From positions 62,001-126,000 of the forward strand of contig WLJH01000009.1 of NCBI GenBank assembly GCA_009701885.1: a stretch of 64,000 bases of DNA. Reading direction: 5' to 3'. This DNA is from Actinomycetota bacterium. Its GTDB lineage: Bacteria > Actinomycetota > Actinomycetes > Propionibacteriales > Nocardioidaceae. Made by a program: the position numbers and the translations under genes. Under the pieces are notes generated by a model. It ran no database searches. It was not told where the DNA came from and worked only from the letters and a program-made list of their open reading frames with translations. Shown here piece after piece: positions 19,128 to 27,089 of this stretch. Numbering within the stretch: the stretch's first letter is position 1; each line of letters starts with the position of its first letter.

Positions 19128-20318
19128 TCACCCCAGCAGGCTGGCCGGCCGCACCGCGGCGCTGCCGAAGCGCCGCGTGGCCCGGTCCACGGCGCGGTCG
19201 GCCTCGGGCCAGCCGTGCTCCCGCTCCCCCAGCACCTGCTGGTGGTGGACGGTGCTGCGCGGCACCAGCCCCTCCACCCGGACCCCGACCAGCCGCAGCC
19301 GGGCCCGCTGCAGGCCCAGGGCGTCGTAGAGGCCCACCGCCGTGCGGTAGATCTCCTGGGTGACGTCGGTGGCCTCCGGGCAGGTGCGGGACCGGGTGAG
19401 GGTGGTGAAGTCGGCGAAGCGGACCGTGAGCGTCACCGTGCGCCCCGCGACCCCGGCGACCCGCATCCGGTGGGCGACCTTCGCGGTCAGCGCGAGCAGC
19501 TCGCGCAGCACCACCTCGCGGTCGTCGACGTCGCGGCCGAAGGTCTCCTGGGCCCCCATCGACTTGTCGGGGTCGCCCCCGCCCAGCCCGAAGGCCGGGG
19601 CCCGGCGGGCGACGACCTCGCGCCGGTCCAGCCCCCAGGCGAGCTCGTGCAGGTGCCGGCCCAGCGCCTGGCCGACCGCGCGCTGCAGCGTGCGCGAGGG
19701 GGTGTGGGCGACGTCGCCCACGGTGACCAGGCCCAGGCGGTGCAGCATCGCCCGGGTCTTCTCCCCCACGCCGTACAGCTCCCCCACGTCGAGGGGGTGC
19801 AGGAACGTGGTGACCCGCTCCGGCGGGACCACCACCACGCCGTCGGGCTTGGCCCGGCGGCTGGCCAGCTTCGCCACCGAGATCGAGGCCGCGACCCCGA
19901 CCGAGCAGGTGATGCCCTGCTCGTCGTGGATGGTGGCGCGGAGGTCCTCCGCGATCTGCTCGGGCGGCCCCCAGCGGCGCACGGACCCACGGACGTCGAG
20001 GAAGGCCTCGTCCAGGGAGACCACCTCCACCAGCGGGGTCACCCGACGGAAGGTCTCGACCACGGCGGCCGAGACGGTGCCGAAGACCTCGTGGTCGGGG
20101 CTGATCGTCACCGCCTCCGGGCACAGCCGCCGGGCGCGCGCCGAGGGCATCCCCGAGCGCACCCCGTGCTCGCGGGCCAGGTAGTTGGCCGAGAGCACCA
20201 CGCCCCGGTGGCCGCCGCCGACGATGACGGGGACCTGCTGCAGGTCGGGACGGTCCCGGGTCGCGACGGAGGCGTAGAAGGCGTCCATGTCGACGTGGAG
20301 GATCGGGGTGTCGGTCAT
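19128..20318 (-). CDS. dinB: DNA polymerase IV (Y-family)
   Basis: Translesion polymerase. 396 aa. Catalytic palm motifs are intact: HVDMDAFYASVA near the N-terminus (metal Asp) and SLDEAFLDVRG (Asp-Glu). The finger/thumb region and little-finger domain (VTLTVRFADFTTLTRS) are complete, but no C-terminal beta-clamp motif is obvious. ATG start. No LexA box was found upstream, so it is probably not SOS-controlled here, unlike dnaE2. Confidence 0.94.
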   Translation of the reverse strand: MTDTPILHVDMDAFYASVATRDRPDLQQVPVIVGGGHRGVVLSANYLAREHGVRSGMPSARARRLCPEAVTISPDHEVFGTVSAAVVETFRRVTPLVEVVSLDEAFLDVRGSVRRWGPPEQIAEDLRATIHDEQGITCSVGVAASISVAKLASRRAKPDGVVVVPPERVTTFLHPLDVGELYGVGEKTRAMLHRLGLVTVGDVAHTPSRTLQRAVGQALGRHLHELAWGLDRREVVARRAPAFGLGGGDPDKSMGAQETFGRDVDDREVVLRELLALTAKVAHRMRVAGVAGRTVTLTVRFADFTTLTRSRTCPEATDVTQEIYRTAVGLYDALGLQRARLRLVGVRVEGLVPRSTVHHQQVLGEREHGWPEADRAVDRATRRFGSAAVRPASLLG

Positions 20319-20326
20319 CGTCGACC

Positions 20327-20389
20327 CCGCAGGTGCGGACGTGACGCCTCGAGGGTGCGGAACTGACTGCTCGAGGGTGCGGAACTGAC
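20327..20389. repeat. 22-bp-period direct repeats upstream of dinB
   Basis: CTCGAGGGTGCGGAACTGAC occurs perfectly at 20348-20367 and 20370-20389, a 22-bp period. A degenerate third unit (GCAGGTGCGGACGTGACG) precedes them. The array fills the gap between the methyltransferase stop and the dinB start and has the same period as the unrelated array at 11-76. Confidence 0.7.
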
Positions 20390-20402
20390 GGCTCGGCAGT
20401 CC

Positions 20403-21149
20403 TCAGGCGCGGGCGAGCAGGTGCAGCTGGGTGGCGAGGGGGAGGTACTCCGGGCGGGTCGCCACGGCGGTCTCGAGCTCGAGCAGGGCCGCGGTGGCAC
20501 CGGGCTCGAGGTCGAGCAGGGAGCCGGGGACCAGGTCGGCGAAGACCCGCACCCCGTGCACCGAGAGCAGCTCGAGACCGGCGCCGTCGAGCAGCGCTGC
20601 GAGCTCCTCGTGGGTGAATCGTCGACCGGCGCGGCCGCCGCTCGCCTCGGGTGAGCCGGGGTCGAGCAGGGCGAGCGCCTGGCCGAAGTGGCCGGCCATG
20701 GCCCGGGCCAGCACCGCGGCGTGCCGCTGGGCGACCAGGAGCGAGAGGGTGCCGCCGGGCCGCAGCACCTCGTGCAGGGTGCCGAGCGCGGCGGCGGGGT
20801 CGGCGACGTGCTCCAGCACCCCGTGGCACAGCACCAGGTCGGCGCTGCCGGGAGCGACCGGTCCGTCGGGGGCGAGCAGCGCGGACAGGTCGCCCTGGTG
20901 CGCGACCACCTCCACGCCCTCCTCGCGGGCACGCCGGCCGAGGGAGGCCAGGGCGTCGGGGCTGGGGTCGACCACGGTGACGCGGTGGCCCAGGCCGGCG
21001 ACCCGGACCGCGGAGACGCCGGTGCCGCCGCCGATGTCGAGGACGTCGAGCGGGGCGGACCCTCCGTCCCCACCGAGCACCTCGCGCAGGTCGTCCCACA
21101 CCACCGCGGTGCGGACGTTGCGACGCTGCTCGCTGCTGGCACCAGACAT
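20403..21149 (-). CDS. class I SAM-dependent methyltransferase
   Basis: 248 aa. SAM-binding motif I VLDIGGGTGVSAVRVA (about 35-50), acidic loop VVDPSPDAL, motif II LVLCHGVLEHVADP and post-motif LRPGGTLSLLV are all present. The substrate cannot be inferred; the layout resembles small-molecule or quinone methyltransferases. The ATG at 21149 is preferred to a GTG at 21158 because TAGGGT (21157-21162) looks like a -10 element ending 7 nt before it. Confidence 0.82.
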   Translation of the reverse strand: MSGASSEQRRNVRTAVVWDDLREVLGGDGGSAPLDVLDIGGGTGVSAVRVAGLGHRVTVVDPSPDALASLGRRAREEGVEVVAHQGDLSALLAPDGPVAPGSADLVLCHGVLEHVADPAAALGTLHEVLRPGGTLSLLVAQRHAAVLARAMAGHFGQALALLDPGSPEASGGRAGRRFTHEELAALLDGAGLELLSVHGVRVFADLVPGSLLDLEPGATAALLELETAVATRPEYLPLATQLHLLARA

Positions 21150-21156
21150 GGGGCCC

Positions 21157-21162
21157 ACCCTA
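21157..21162 (-). promoter_or_regulatory. predicted -10 element of the methyltransferase (leaderless)
   Basis: TAGGGT on the minus strand, 7 nt before the ATG at 21149. Confidence 0.45.
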
Positions 21163-21180
21163 GGCCGTCGGGAGCGGGGA

Positions 21181-24100
21181 TCACCCGGGGCTCCCGGGGC
21201 TGCGGTGCCACAGCTTGCGGGCGACGTCGCGGGTGTCGTCGCCGGCCGGCTTGATGTCGGAGTACGGCGACTGCTTGAACCCGCTGGAGTGCACCAGCAC
21301 CCGGCGCTGGCCCATGCCGCCCGCGGTGGGGCGTCCGGCGTCCTCGCCGTCGCCGAAGGTCGGCGGCCGCGCCATCACCGGCCGGCTCGCGCGGCTCTCT
21401 GCAGCCCCCGGCCCGGCCAGCTCGACACCGACTCCGCCGAAGCCCTCGGGCACCACCGCCATCGCCGCCCGGACCGCCTCGACCCCCTCCTCGCGCCAGG
21501 TCCGGTGCAGGACCGGCAGCTCCCAGCAGCCGGTGGCGCGCAGCGAGACCCCCCGGTGACCGGTGCGCCGCAGCTCCCCGCGCACCAGCAGCAGCCAGGA
21601 GTGGAAGACCGTGGCGGCGTACGGGCCCTGGGCGTCCTCGAAGAAGGTCGCGTCGACCGGGCCGGTGCCGTCGTCGAGGGTCAGGAAGACGACCCGCCTG
21701 CCCGAGCGGATCGGCGGGGTCTGGGTGGCGACCTTGACCCCGGCGACCAGCAGCTCGGCCTTGCTGCGCTGCCCCAGCAGGTCGCGGCTGCGGGTCACGC
21801 CGAGCGCGTCGAGGAACGGGCCGTAGGTGTCGACCACGTGCCGGCTGGCGTCGAGGCCGAGGATCTCCAGCTCCGCACGCATCCGCTCCTCGGCACTCAT
21901 CTCCGGCAGCCCGGAGACCTCGCCCTCCCCCGGCGCGTCGCCGAGGTCGAGGGCCAGCTGCACCGACTCCACCGGCTCGGGCACCGGGGCGGTGCGGGCC
22001 TGGGCCAGCGAGCGGCCCCAGATGCCCGTGGGGCCCCCGACCGGACCGGCTGCCGGACCGGCTGCCCCCACGTCGTCGGGGCGCCGGTCGCCGCGCAGGT
22101 CGCGCTCGCCGACCGGCTCGGCCTCCCGCTGCCGGTCCCGTACGTCGGCGTCGGTGCTGTTGCGGGCCGCAGCCGCCTGCGCGACCTGCTGGGCCCGGGT
22201 GCGCCCGCTCGAGCGCGGACGGCCCCGGCCCCGGGCCGCGGCCCGCTCGAGGGCGCGGCCGTGCCGGTCGAGCTCGGCGACCTGGAGCAGCAGGTCGCGC
22301 CGGGTGACGGTGCCGCGGCGGCGTACCTCTCCCCCGTCGGGGGCGGCCCCCAGGCCGTAGGTCGAGTCGAACGCACCGGCCAGCACCAGCCGCTCCACCA
22401 CGGGGCGCGAGACCCGCGCGCGGTGCCAGAAGTCGGTGAGGGAGTGGTAGGGCCGGGCCGCGACGATCCGGTCGACCTCGGCCTCACTGATGCCCTTGAC
22501 CTCCGAGAGCGCCAGCCGGATCCCCCACACACGGGGGGCTCCGCCCCCCGTGGACCCCCCACCAGGGGCTCCGCCCCCGGACCCCCGGTCCCCACGCTCA
22601 CGTCCACCAGGGGCTCCGCCCCCGGACCCCCGGTCCCCGTCGGGATCGCGCCACCACGGCGCGGTCGGACCGGGACCGTCGCCCTCCTCGACCACCTCCA
22701 CGGAGTACTCCTTGCCGCTGGCGGCGACGTCGAGGGGCAGGACCTCGATGCCGCAGTGCCGGGCGTCCTCGAGGATCAGTCGCTTGGGGTACATCCCCGG
22801 GTCGTGGGTGAGCACCCCGGCCAGGAAGTGCGCCGGCCAGTGCGCCTTGAGCCAGGCCGACTGGAAGGTCGGCAGCGCGAAGGCCGCGGCGTGGGCCTTG
22901 CAGAAGCCGAAGGAGGCGAAGGCCTCCAGCACCGACCAGACCTCCTCCACGACGTGGAGCGGGTAGCCGCGACCCAGCGCACGGGGGAAGAACCAGACCT
23001 TGGTGTCGAGCATGCCCTCGCGGCTGCCCAGCGCGCGGCGCCGCTCGTCGGCCTGCGCGAACGTGACGCCGGCGAAGCAGCCGATGATCTCGATGACCTG
23101 CTCGTGGAAGACCACGACACCGTGGGTCGGGCCGAGGATCGGGCGCAGGTCCTCGTGGAGGTAGCGCGCGGGCCGCCAGCCCTGCTTGACCTCGAGGTAG
23201 GGGGTGATCATGTCGCTCTTGACCGGCCCGGGCCGGAAGAGCGAGATGTCGGTGATGACGTCCTCGAAGCTCTCGATGCCGGACTTGCCGACCAGCTCGC
23301 GCTGGCCCGGGGACTCGATCTGGAAGATCCCCAGGGTCCGGGCGGTCGAGACCATCTCGTAGGTCGCGGGGTCGTCGTGCGGGACCTGCGCCTCGTCATC
23401 GAGGTCGACCTCCAGCCCCTCGACCCGGCGGATCTCGGCCACCGCGTGCGCCATCGAGGACTGCATCCGGATGCCGAGCACGTCGAGCTTGAGCAGGCCG
23501 AGGTCCTCGACGTCGTCCTTGTCGAACTGGCTCATCGGGAACCCGGCGTAGGACGCCTCGACCGGGGTGCGGTCCAGCAGCGTGGCGTCGGAGAGCAGCA
23601 CCCCGCAGGGGTGGACCGCGACGTGGCGCGGCAGCCCGTCGAGCCGCTCCACCAGGGAGAACATCAGGTCGAGCCGCTCCTCGCCGAGCCCGCCGGCGCG
23701 CAGCTCGGGCAGCTCGCGCAGGGCGGTGCGGGCGTCGCGGGCGCGGATGTGCGGGAAGGCCTTGGCGATCGCGTCGGTCTCCAGCGGCGGCATGCCCAGC
23801 GCGGCGCCGACGTCGCGGACGGCGTGCCGGACGCGGTAGGTGTCCATCATCGAGACGCACACGCAGCGCTCGCCGCCGTAGCGGTCGAGGATCGCCTCGT
23901 AGACCTCGGTGCGGCGCGCGGACTCCACGTCGACGTCGATGTCGGGCAGCGCCTGGCGCAGCGGGGAGAGGAAGCGCTCCATGAGCAGCTGGTGGCGGAT
24001 CGGGTCGACCCCGGAGATCCCGAGCAGGTAGTTGACCAGGCTGCCCGCGCCCGAGCCGCGCGCGGCCACCCGGACCCCGAGGTCCTTGATCAGGTCGGTG

Positions 24101-25278
24101 ACGTCGCCGACGGTGAGGAAGTACGACGCGTAGCCGAGCTCGCGGATCGTGGCGAGCTCGTCGTCGAGCCGCTTCCACACCACCTGCAGCCCGCTGCTGC
24201 CGTAGCGGCCGCCGATCGCGGCCTCGCAGCGGAGGCGCAGGAGCGCGTCCGCGTCAGTGGCCGGGTCTCGAGACACCTCGCCCGGCGCTCGCGCGAGCTC
24301 GAACTCCGGGAAGTGCACCTCCCCCAGCCCGAGGTCGGAGGCGGGGTCGAGGGCGCAGCGCTCGGCCAGGGCCCGGGTGCGGGCCAGCAGCCGGGCGGCC
24401 TCGGCCGGACCCCCGCCGCCGGCACGGGCCACCTCCTCGGCGACCAGGCGCATCTCGGGGCCGGACTTCAGGTGTCCCTCGGCGTTGGCGCGGTCGACGT
24501 GGCGCCGGTCGAGCGCGACCAGCCGGCGGGCGGCGTCGAGGACGTCGACGGTGAGGGCGTCGCGGCGCTCGGCGTAGCGCACCTGGTTGGTCAGGACCGT
24601 GGGCAGGCCCACCTCCGCGGCGATCGAGGCGAGCCGGGCGGCGTGCGCCGCGCTGCCCGGCGTGCGGTGGGAGACCAGCTCGACCTGCAGGCAGCCCCGG
24701 GGCACGCGGCCGCGCCAGCGGGCCAGCTCGGCCCGGACCAGGTCGTCGCGCCGCTCCACCACCGCCGGGCCCAGCAGGGAGCCCGGGCCCAGCAGGACCA
24801 CCAGGTCGCCGGAGACCAGCAGGCCCGCGACCTCCGGGTCGTCGGGGTCGAGCACCGGCGTGCCGCGCTCACCGGCCAGGTGGGTGGCCGAGACCAGCCG
24901 GCACAGCGCCGCCCAGCCGCCCCGCCCACCGCCGGGCCCGGCGGTGTGCGCCAGGACCGTGACACGGGGCAGCCGCGGGTCGCGGAAGGCACCGCCGCGC
25001 ACCGGCGTACGAGGTCGGGGCGAGGGGGGCGGGACGCCGGGACCCGGGCCTGCTCCCCCGGGCCGGTGGGCCAGGTCGACCCCGAGGACCGGGGCGATGC
25101 CCGCGGAGGCGCAGGCCTTGGCGAACTTGACCGCGCCGTAGACCCCGTCGCGGTCGGTGAGGGCCAGGACGTCCATGCCGTGCTCGACGGCGCGCTCGAC
25201 CAGCCGCGGCGGCAGGGAGGCGCCGTGGCGCAGGGAGTAGCCGGAGGCCACGTGGAGGTGGGGGAAGGGGTCGGGCAC
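21181..25278 (-). CDS. dnaE2: DnaE2 / ImuC error-prone DNA polymerase III alpha subunit
   Basis: SOS mutagenesis polymerase. 1365 aa, longer than the usual 1050-1150. PHP domain at the N-terminus (HLHVASGYSLRHG, ALTDRDGVYGA), polymerase core with the catalytic ARGSGAGSLVNY and LPDIDVDVE motifs, helix-hairpin-helix and OB-fold region at the C-terminus. A Gly-rich insertion of about 40 residues made by DNA repeats interrupts the linker before LALSEVKGISEAEV, and a second non-conserved insertion (LALDLGDAP region) lies further on. The GTG at 25278 has GAGAGGTG upstream; a LexA box lies 93 bp before it. No imuA' or imuB gene is adjacent. Confidence 0.93.
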   Translation of the reverse strand: MPDPFPHLHVASGYSLRHGASLPPRLVERAVEHGMDVLALTDRDGVYGAVKFAKACASAGIAPVLGVDLAHRPGGAGPGPGVPPPSPRPRTPVRGGAFRDPRLPRVTVLAHTAGPGGGRGGWAALCRLVSATHLAGERGTPVLDPDDPEVAGLLVSGDLVVLLGPGSLLGPAVVERRDDLVRAELARWRGRVPRGCLQVELVSHRTPGSAAHAARLASIAAEVGLPTVLTNQVRYAERRDALTVDVLDAARRLVALDRRHVDRANAEGHLKSGPEMRLVAEEVARAGGGGPAEAARLLARTRALAERCALDPASDLGLGEVHFPEFELARAPGEVSRDPATDADALLRLRCEAAIGGRYGSSGLQVVWKRLDDELATIRELGYASYFLTVGDVTDLIKDLGVRVAARGSGAGSLVNYLLGISGVDPIRHQLLMERFLSPLRQALPDIDVDVESARRTEVYEAILDRYGGERCVCVSMMDTYRVRHAVRDVGAALGMPPLETDAIAKAFPHIRARDARTALRELPELRAGGLGEERLDLMFSLVERLDGLPRHVAVHPCGVLLSDATLLDRTPVEASYAGFPMSQFDKDDVEDLGLLKLDVLGIRMQSSMAHAVAEIRRVEGLEVDLDDEAQVPHDDPATYEMVSTARTLGIFQIESPGQRELVGKSGIESFEDVITDISLFRPGPVKSDMITPYLEVKQGWRPARYLHEDLRPILGPTHGVVVFHEQVIEIIGCFAGVTFAQADERRRALGSREGMLDTKVWFFPRALGRGYPLHVVEEVWSVLEAFASFGFCKAHAAAFALPTFQSAWLKAHWPAHFLAGVLTHDPGMYPKRLILEDARHCGIEVLPLDVAASGKEYSVEVVEEGDGPGPTAPWWRDPDGDRGSGGGAPGGRERGDRGSGGGAPGGGSTGGGAPRVWGIRLALSEVKGISEAEVDRIVAARPYHSLTDFWHRARVSRPVVERLVLAGAFDSTYGLGAAPDGGEVRRRGTVTRRDLLLQVAELDRHGRALERAAARGRGRPRSSGRTRAQQVAQAAAARNSTDADVRDRQREAEPVGERDLRGDRRPDDVGAAGPAAGPVGGPTGIWGRSLAQARTAPVPEPVESVQLALDLGDAPGEGEVSGLPEMSAEERMRAELEILGLDASRHVVDTYGPFLDALGVTRSRDLLGQRSKAELLVAGVKVATQTPPIRSGRRVVFLTLDDGTGPVDATFFEDAQGPYAATVFHSWLLLVRGELRRTGHRGVSLRATGCWELPVLHRTWREEGVEAVRAAMAVVPEGFGGVGVELAGPGAAESRASRPVMARPPTFGDGEDAGRPTAGGMGQRRVLVHSSGFKQSPYSDIKPAGDDTRDVARKLWHRSPGSPG
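22530..22638. repeat. palindromic GC repeats inserted in frame in dnaE2
   Basis: A perfect hairpin (CACGGGGGGC, loop TCC, GCCCCCCGTG) at 22530-22552 is followed by two identical 35-bp copies at 22559-22593 and 22604-22638, each with the core GGGGCTCCGCCCC. The copies are offset by 45 bp, exactly 15 codons, and encode repeated GDRGSGGGAPGG. The GGGGGTCCGGGGGCGGAGCC type of palindrome is usually intergenic in Actinobacteria (from memory). Confidence 0.85.
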
Positions 25279-25370
25279 GGCACACCTCTCGCATCGGTCT
25301 CGACCCCGGACACGGCACTCCTCGCACCCGGTCGGCCCGGACCGACCCGGTCCAGCGCCGGCTCGATCCG

Positions 25371-25386
25371 TCGAACACGTGTTCGA
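25371..25386. promoter_or_regulatory. LexA (SOS) box of dnaE2
   Basis: TCGAACACGTGTTCGA is a perfect 16-bp palindrome matching the actinobacterial/Gram-positive LexA consensus (TCGAAC-N4-GTTCGA). It lies 10 bp downstream of the leftward -10 TATGGT (25397-25402), over the expected dnaE2 transcription start. Confidence 0.9.
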
Positions 25387-25396
25387 AGAAGGCGTC

Positions 25397-25462
25397 ACCA
25401 TAGCCCCTCCGCGCGCTCGGCCGTCAAGTGCTTGACGGACTGTCGGAGGTCGGGAGTACCGT
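25397..25462. promoter_or_regulatory. divergent, nearly symmetrical promoters sharing a palindromic -35 region
   Basis: CCGTCAAG-TG-CTTGACGG (25421-25438) is a perfect palindrome carrying a TTGACG -35 on each strand (25422-25427 left, 25432-25437 right). Each has a TANNNT -10 at a 19-bp spacing: TATGGT at 25397-25402 leftward and TACCGT at 25457-25462 rightward. A LexA box follows each -10 by 10 or 11 bp. Confidence 0.7.
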
Positions 25463-25473
25463 CGTCACCATGG

Positions 25474-25489
25474 TCGAACACGTGTTCGA
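25474..25489. promoter_or_regulatory. LexA (SOS) box of the DUF6504 gene
   Basis: A second, identical TCGAACACGTGTTCGA, 11 bp downstream of the rightward -10 TACCGT (25457-25462). It should place the DUF6504 gene, and possibly the HEPN gene behind it, under LexA control. Confidence 0.88.
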
Positions 25490-25535
25490 CTGGCTTGCTC
25501 GATCTGTTCGACCCGAGGTGCGGAGGAGGTGCGTG

Positions 25536-25913
25536 GTGCGACGTTACGACGAGCCCGTGGAGGTGCGGCGCGGACCGATCGCGGACTGGCCCGAGGAGGG
25601 CCCGGCCCAGTTCCTGTGGCGCGGACGGCTGTGGAAGGTGCGCGGCGTGCTCGCGCACTGGGTGGAGACCGGCGCGTGGTGGCAGCACGGCGGGGTCCGG
25701 GCCGTCCTCGGCTCCGAGGACCCCTCCCCACAGCCGAGCCAGCAGCCGGGCCAGCAGCCGGGCGGCACGACCCTCGAGGAGCTGCTCGGTGAGCGGCGGC
25801 TGTGGCGGGTGGAGGCCGGCCGTGGCCCGGCCGGGGGCGTCGGTCCCGGCACCTTCGACCTGTGCCACGACCCCGTCGAGGACCGGTGGCAGCTCGTGGG
25901 CTGCACCGACTGA
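25536..25913 (+). CDS. DUF6504 family protein, predicted SOS-regulated
   Basis: 125 aa beginning MRRYDEPVEVRRGPIADWPEEGPAQFLWRGRLW-like sequence, with the conserved VLAHWVETGAWW and a C-terminal FDLCHDPVEDRWQL. Small proteins of this kind are frequent neighbours of dnaE2/imuB in Actinobacteria. A Gln/Pro-rich low-complexity stretch (about 65-77) splits the domain. The GTG at 25536 was chosen for AGGAGG 6 nt upstream; an ATG at 25470, 7 nt after the -10 and overlapping the LexA box, would give a 22-residue longer leaderless form. Molecular role unknown. Confidence 0.75.
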   Translation: MRRYDEPVEVRRGPIADWPEEGPAQFLWRGRLWKVRGVLAHWVETGAWWQHGGVRAVLGSEDPSPQPSQQPGQQPGGTTLEELLGERRLWRVEAGRGPAGGVGPGTFDLCHDPVEDRWQLVGCTD

Positions 25914-26013
25914 GCGCCCCGACCGAGCCCCGGTCCCGATCCGACCGACCCGACCGGCCCCGCCGACCAGACCCGTCGACCAGACCCACCCCGATCCCAT
26001 CCGAGGAGCCCCG

Positions 26014-26469
26014 ATGACCACGCACCCGACCCACGCACCGCACGTGCTGCCCGCGACGACCCACTCCTACCTCGCCCGCTCCGCAGAGTCCCTGGCCGAG
26101 GCGATGAGCACCCGCGACGTCCCCACCCGTTACGCCTGCGCGCACGTCGCCGCCCTGCGCGCGGCCGCCGCGCTGCTGGCCGCGCGGGCCCGGCCCCAGC
26201 CGACCCGCGGGAAGCGGCAGAAGAACGCCTGGGTCCTGCTGGCCGAGGTCGCGCCCCAGATGGCGGAGTGGGCAGGCTTCTTCTCCGCCGGCGCGGCCAA
26301 GCGTGCCGCAGCCGAGGCGGGATCGCGGCGTGCCGTCACCGAGCGGGAGGCCGACGACCTGGTCCGCGACGCCGACCGCTTCCTCGCGGTGGTCGAACAG
26401 GCCCTCGGCCTCGTGCCGCACCGCGTCGGTGCCCTCGGCGACGGCCTGCTGCAGCACCGCGCCGGCTAG
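26014..26469 (+). CDS. SAV_6107-type HEPN domain protein
   Basis: 151-aa mainly helical protein. The pattern SYLARSAESLAEAMSTRDVPTRYACAHVAALRAAAALLA and KRQKNAWVLLAEVAPQMAEWAGFFSAGAAKRAAAEAG matches the actinobacterial SAV_6107-like HEPN family. HEPN domains occur in RNases and toxins, but the classical RX4-6H nuclease motif is not obvious here, so activity should not be assumed. ATG at 26014 with AGGAG 5 nt upstream. It follows the DUF6504 gene by 100 bp and may share its SOS promoter. Confidence 0.75.
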   Translation: MTTHPTHAPHVLPATTHSYLARSAESLAEAMSTRDVPTRYACAHVAALRAAAALLAARARPQPTRGKRQKNAWVLLAEVAPQMAEWAGFFSAGAAKRAAAEAGSRRAVTEREADDLVRDADRFLAVVEQALGLVPHRVGALGDGLLQHRAG

Positions 26470-26483
26470 GCGCCGCGGGCGCC
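26469..26483. terminator. hairpin between convergent HEPN and membrane-protein genes
   Basis: GGCGCC-GCG-GGCGCC, perfect 6-bp arms with a 3-nt loop, starting on the last base of the HEPN stop codon. No T-run, as is common in Actinobacteria. Confidence 0.45.
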
Positions 26484-26488
26484 TGGGC

Positions 26489-27022
26489 TCAGACCGCGCC
26501 GGAGTCGACCCGGGCGCGCGTGGCGCGCAGGTGGTCCGTGGTGCGCGGGTGCCACATGGCCACGAGCAGCGCCACCACCAGCACGATGCCCAGGACGCTC
26601 AGCACCGAGAAGGTCAGCGGCGGCTCGACCCGCAGGCCCGAGCCGGTCGCGATGACGGTCATGACCAGCAGCACGGTCAGGCAGACCCGGGCCCAGTGGT
26701 GGCCGTTGGCGTAGAACATCGCGAGCACGCCGACGAGGGAGGCCACGGTCAGGTAGAGCACGGCGGAGACCGCGAAGAACTGCGGCACCGCGATGGGTCG
26801 CTCGTCCATGAGGTAGTCCAGGCCGCGCTGGGCGACGATCTCCCGCGCCTGCCGGTGGCCCTCGGCCCAGTTGAGCACCATCTGCTCGCGCAGCAGCCCC
26901 ACCAGGGCGACCGTCAGCAGTCCGAGGGCCAGGACCGCCCCGAGCAACCAGAGGGAGACCCGGTGCGCGGTCGGCGTCCCGGTCGGTGCGTCCTCGACCC
27001 TCGCATCCACGTCGCTGCTCAC
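26489..27022 (-). CDS. four-helix integral membrane protein of unknown function
   Basis: 177 aa with a hydrophilic N-terminus of about 20 residues and four hydrophobic helices: about 23-43 (LWLLGAVLALGLLTVALVGLL), 80-103, 109-127 and 134-156. Between helices 1 and 2 is a loop containing NWAEGHRQAREIVAQRGLDYLMDE. I do not recognise the family. The GTG start at 27022 is 6 nt after a TAGAGT -10 (27029-27034), suggesting a leaderless mRNA divergent from the YbaK gene. Confidence 0.75.
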   Translation of the reverse strand: MSSDVDARVEDAPTGTPTAHRVSLWLLGAVLALGLLTVALVGLLREQMVLNWAEGHRQAREIVAQRGLDYLMDERPIAVPQFFAVSAVLYLTVASLVGVLAMFYANGHHWARVCLTVLLVMTVIATGSGLRVEPPLTFSVLSVLGIVLVVALLVAMWHPRTTDHLRATRARVDSGAV

Positions 27023-27028
27023 GCCCCG

Positions 27029-27034
27029 ACTCTA
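27029..27034 (-). promoter_or_regulatory. predicted -10 of the four-helix membrane protein (leaderless)
   Basis: TAGAGT on the minus strand, 6 nt before the GTG at 27022. Confidence 0.4.
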
Positions 27035-27076
27035 CGACCTCCGCGGACCGCCTGCCCCCTGGGCCGTGGCTCCTCC

Positions 27077-27082
27077 TAGGGT
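27077..27082 (+). promoter_or_regulatory. predicted -10 of the YbaK gene (leaderless)
   Basis: TAGGGT 7 nt before the ATG at 27090. Confidence 0.45.
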
Positions 27083-27089
27083 CTGACCC

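Noticed and set aside
22530..22638. CRISPR array
   Set aside because: Only two or three GC palindromes with 10-bp spacing inside a coding gene; no spacers of CRISPR size and no cas genes.
24255..24305. Another REP-like insertion in dnaE2 (GGTCTCGAGACACC region)
   Set aside because: The arms are short and imperfect and the encoded residues could be ordinary coding sequence.
20431..26469. A 2012-codon plus-strand frame
   Set aside because: It is the antisense shadow of dnaE2 running into the real HEPN gene; only its last 151 codons, from 26014, are coding.
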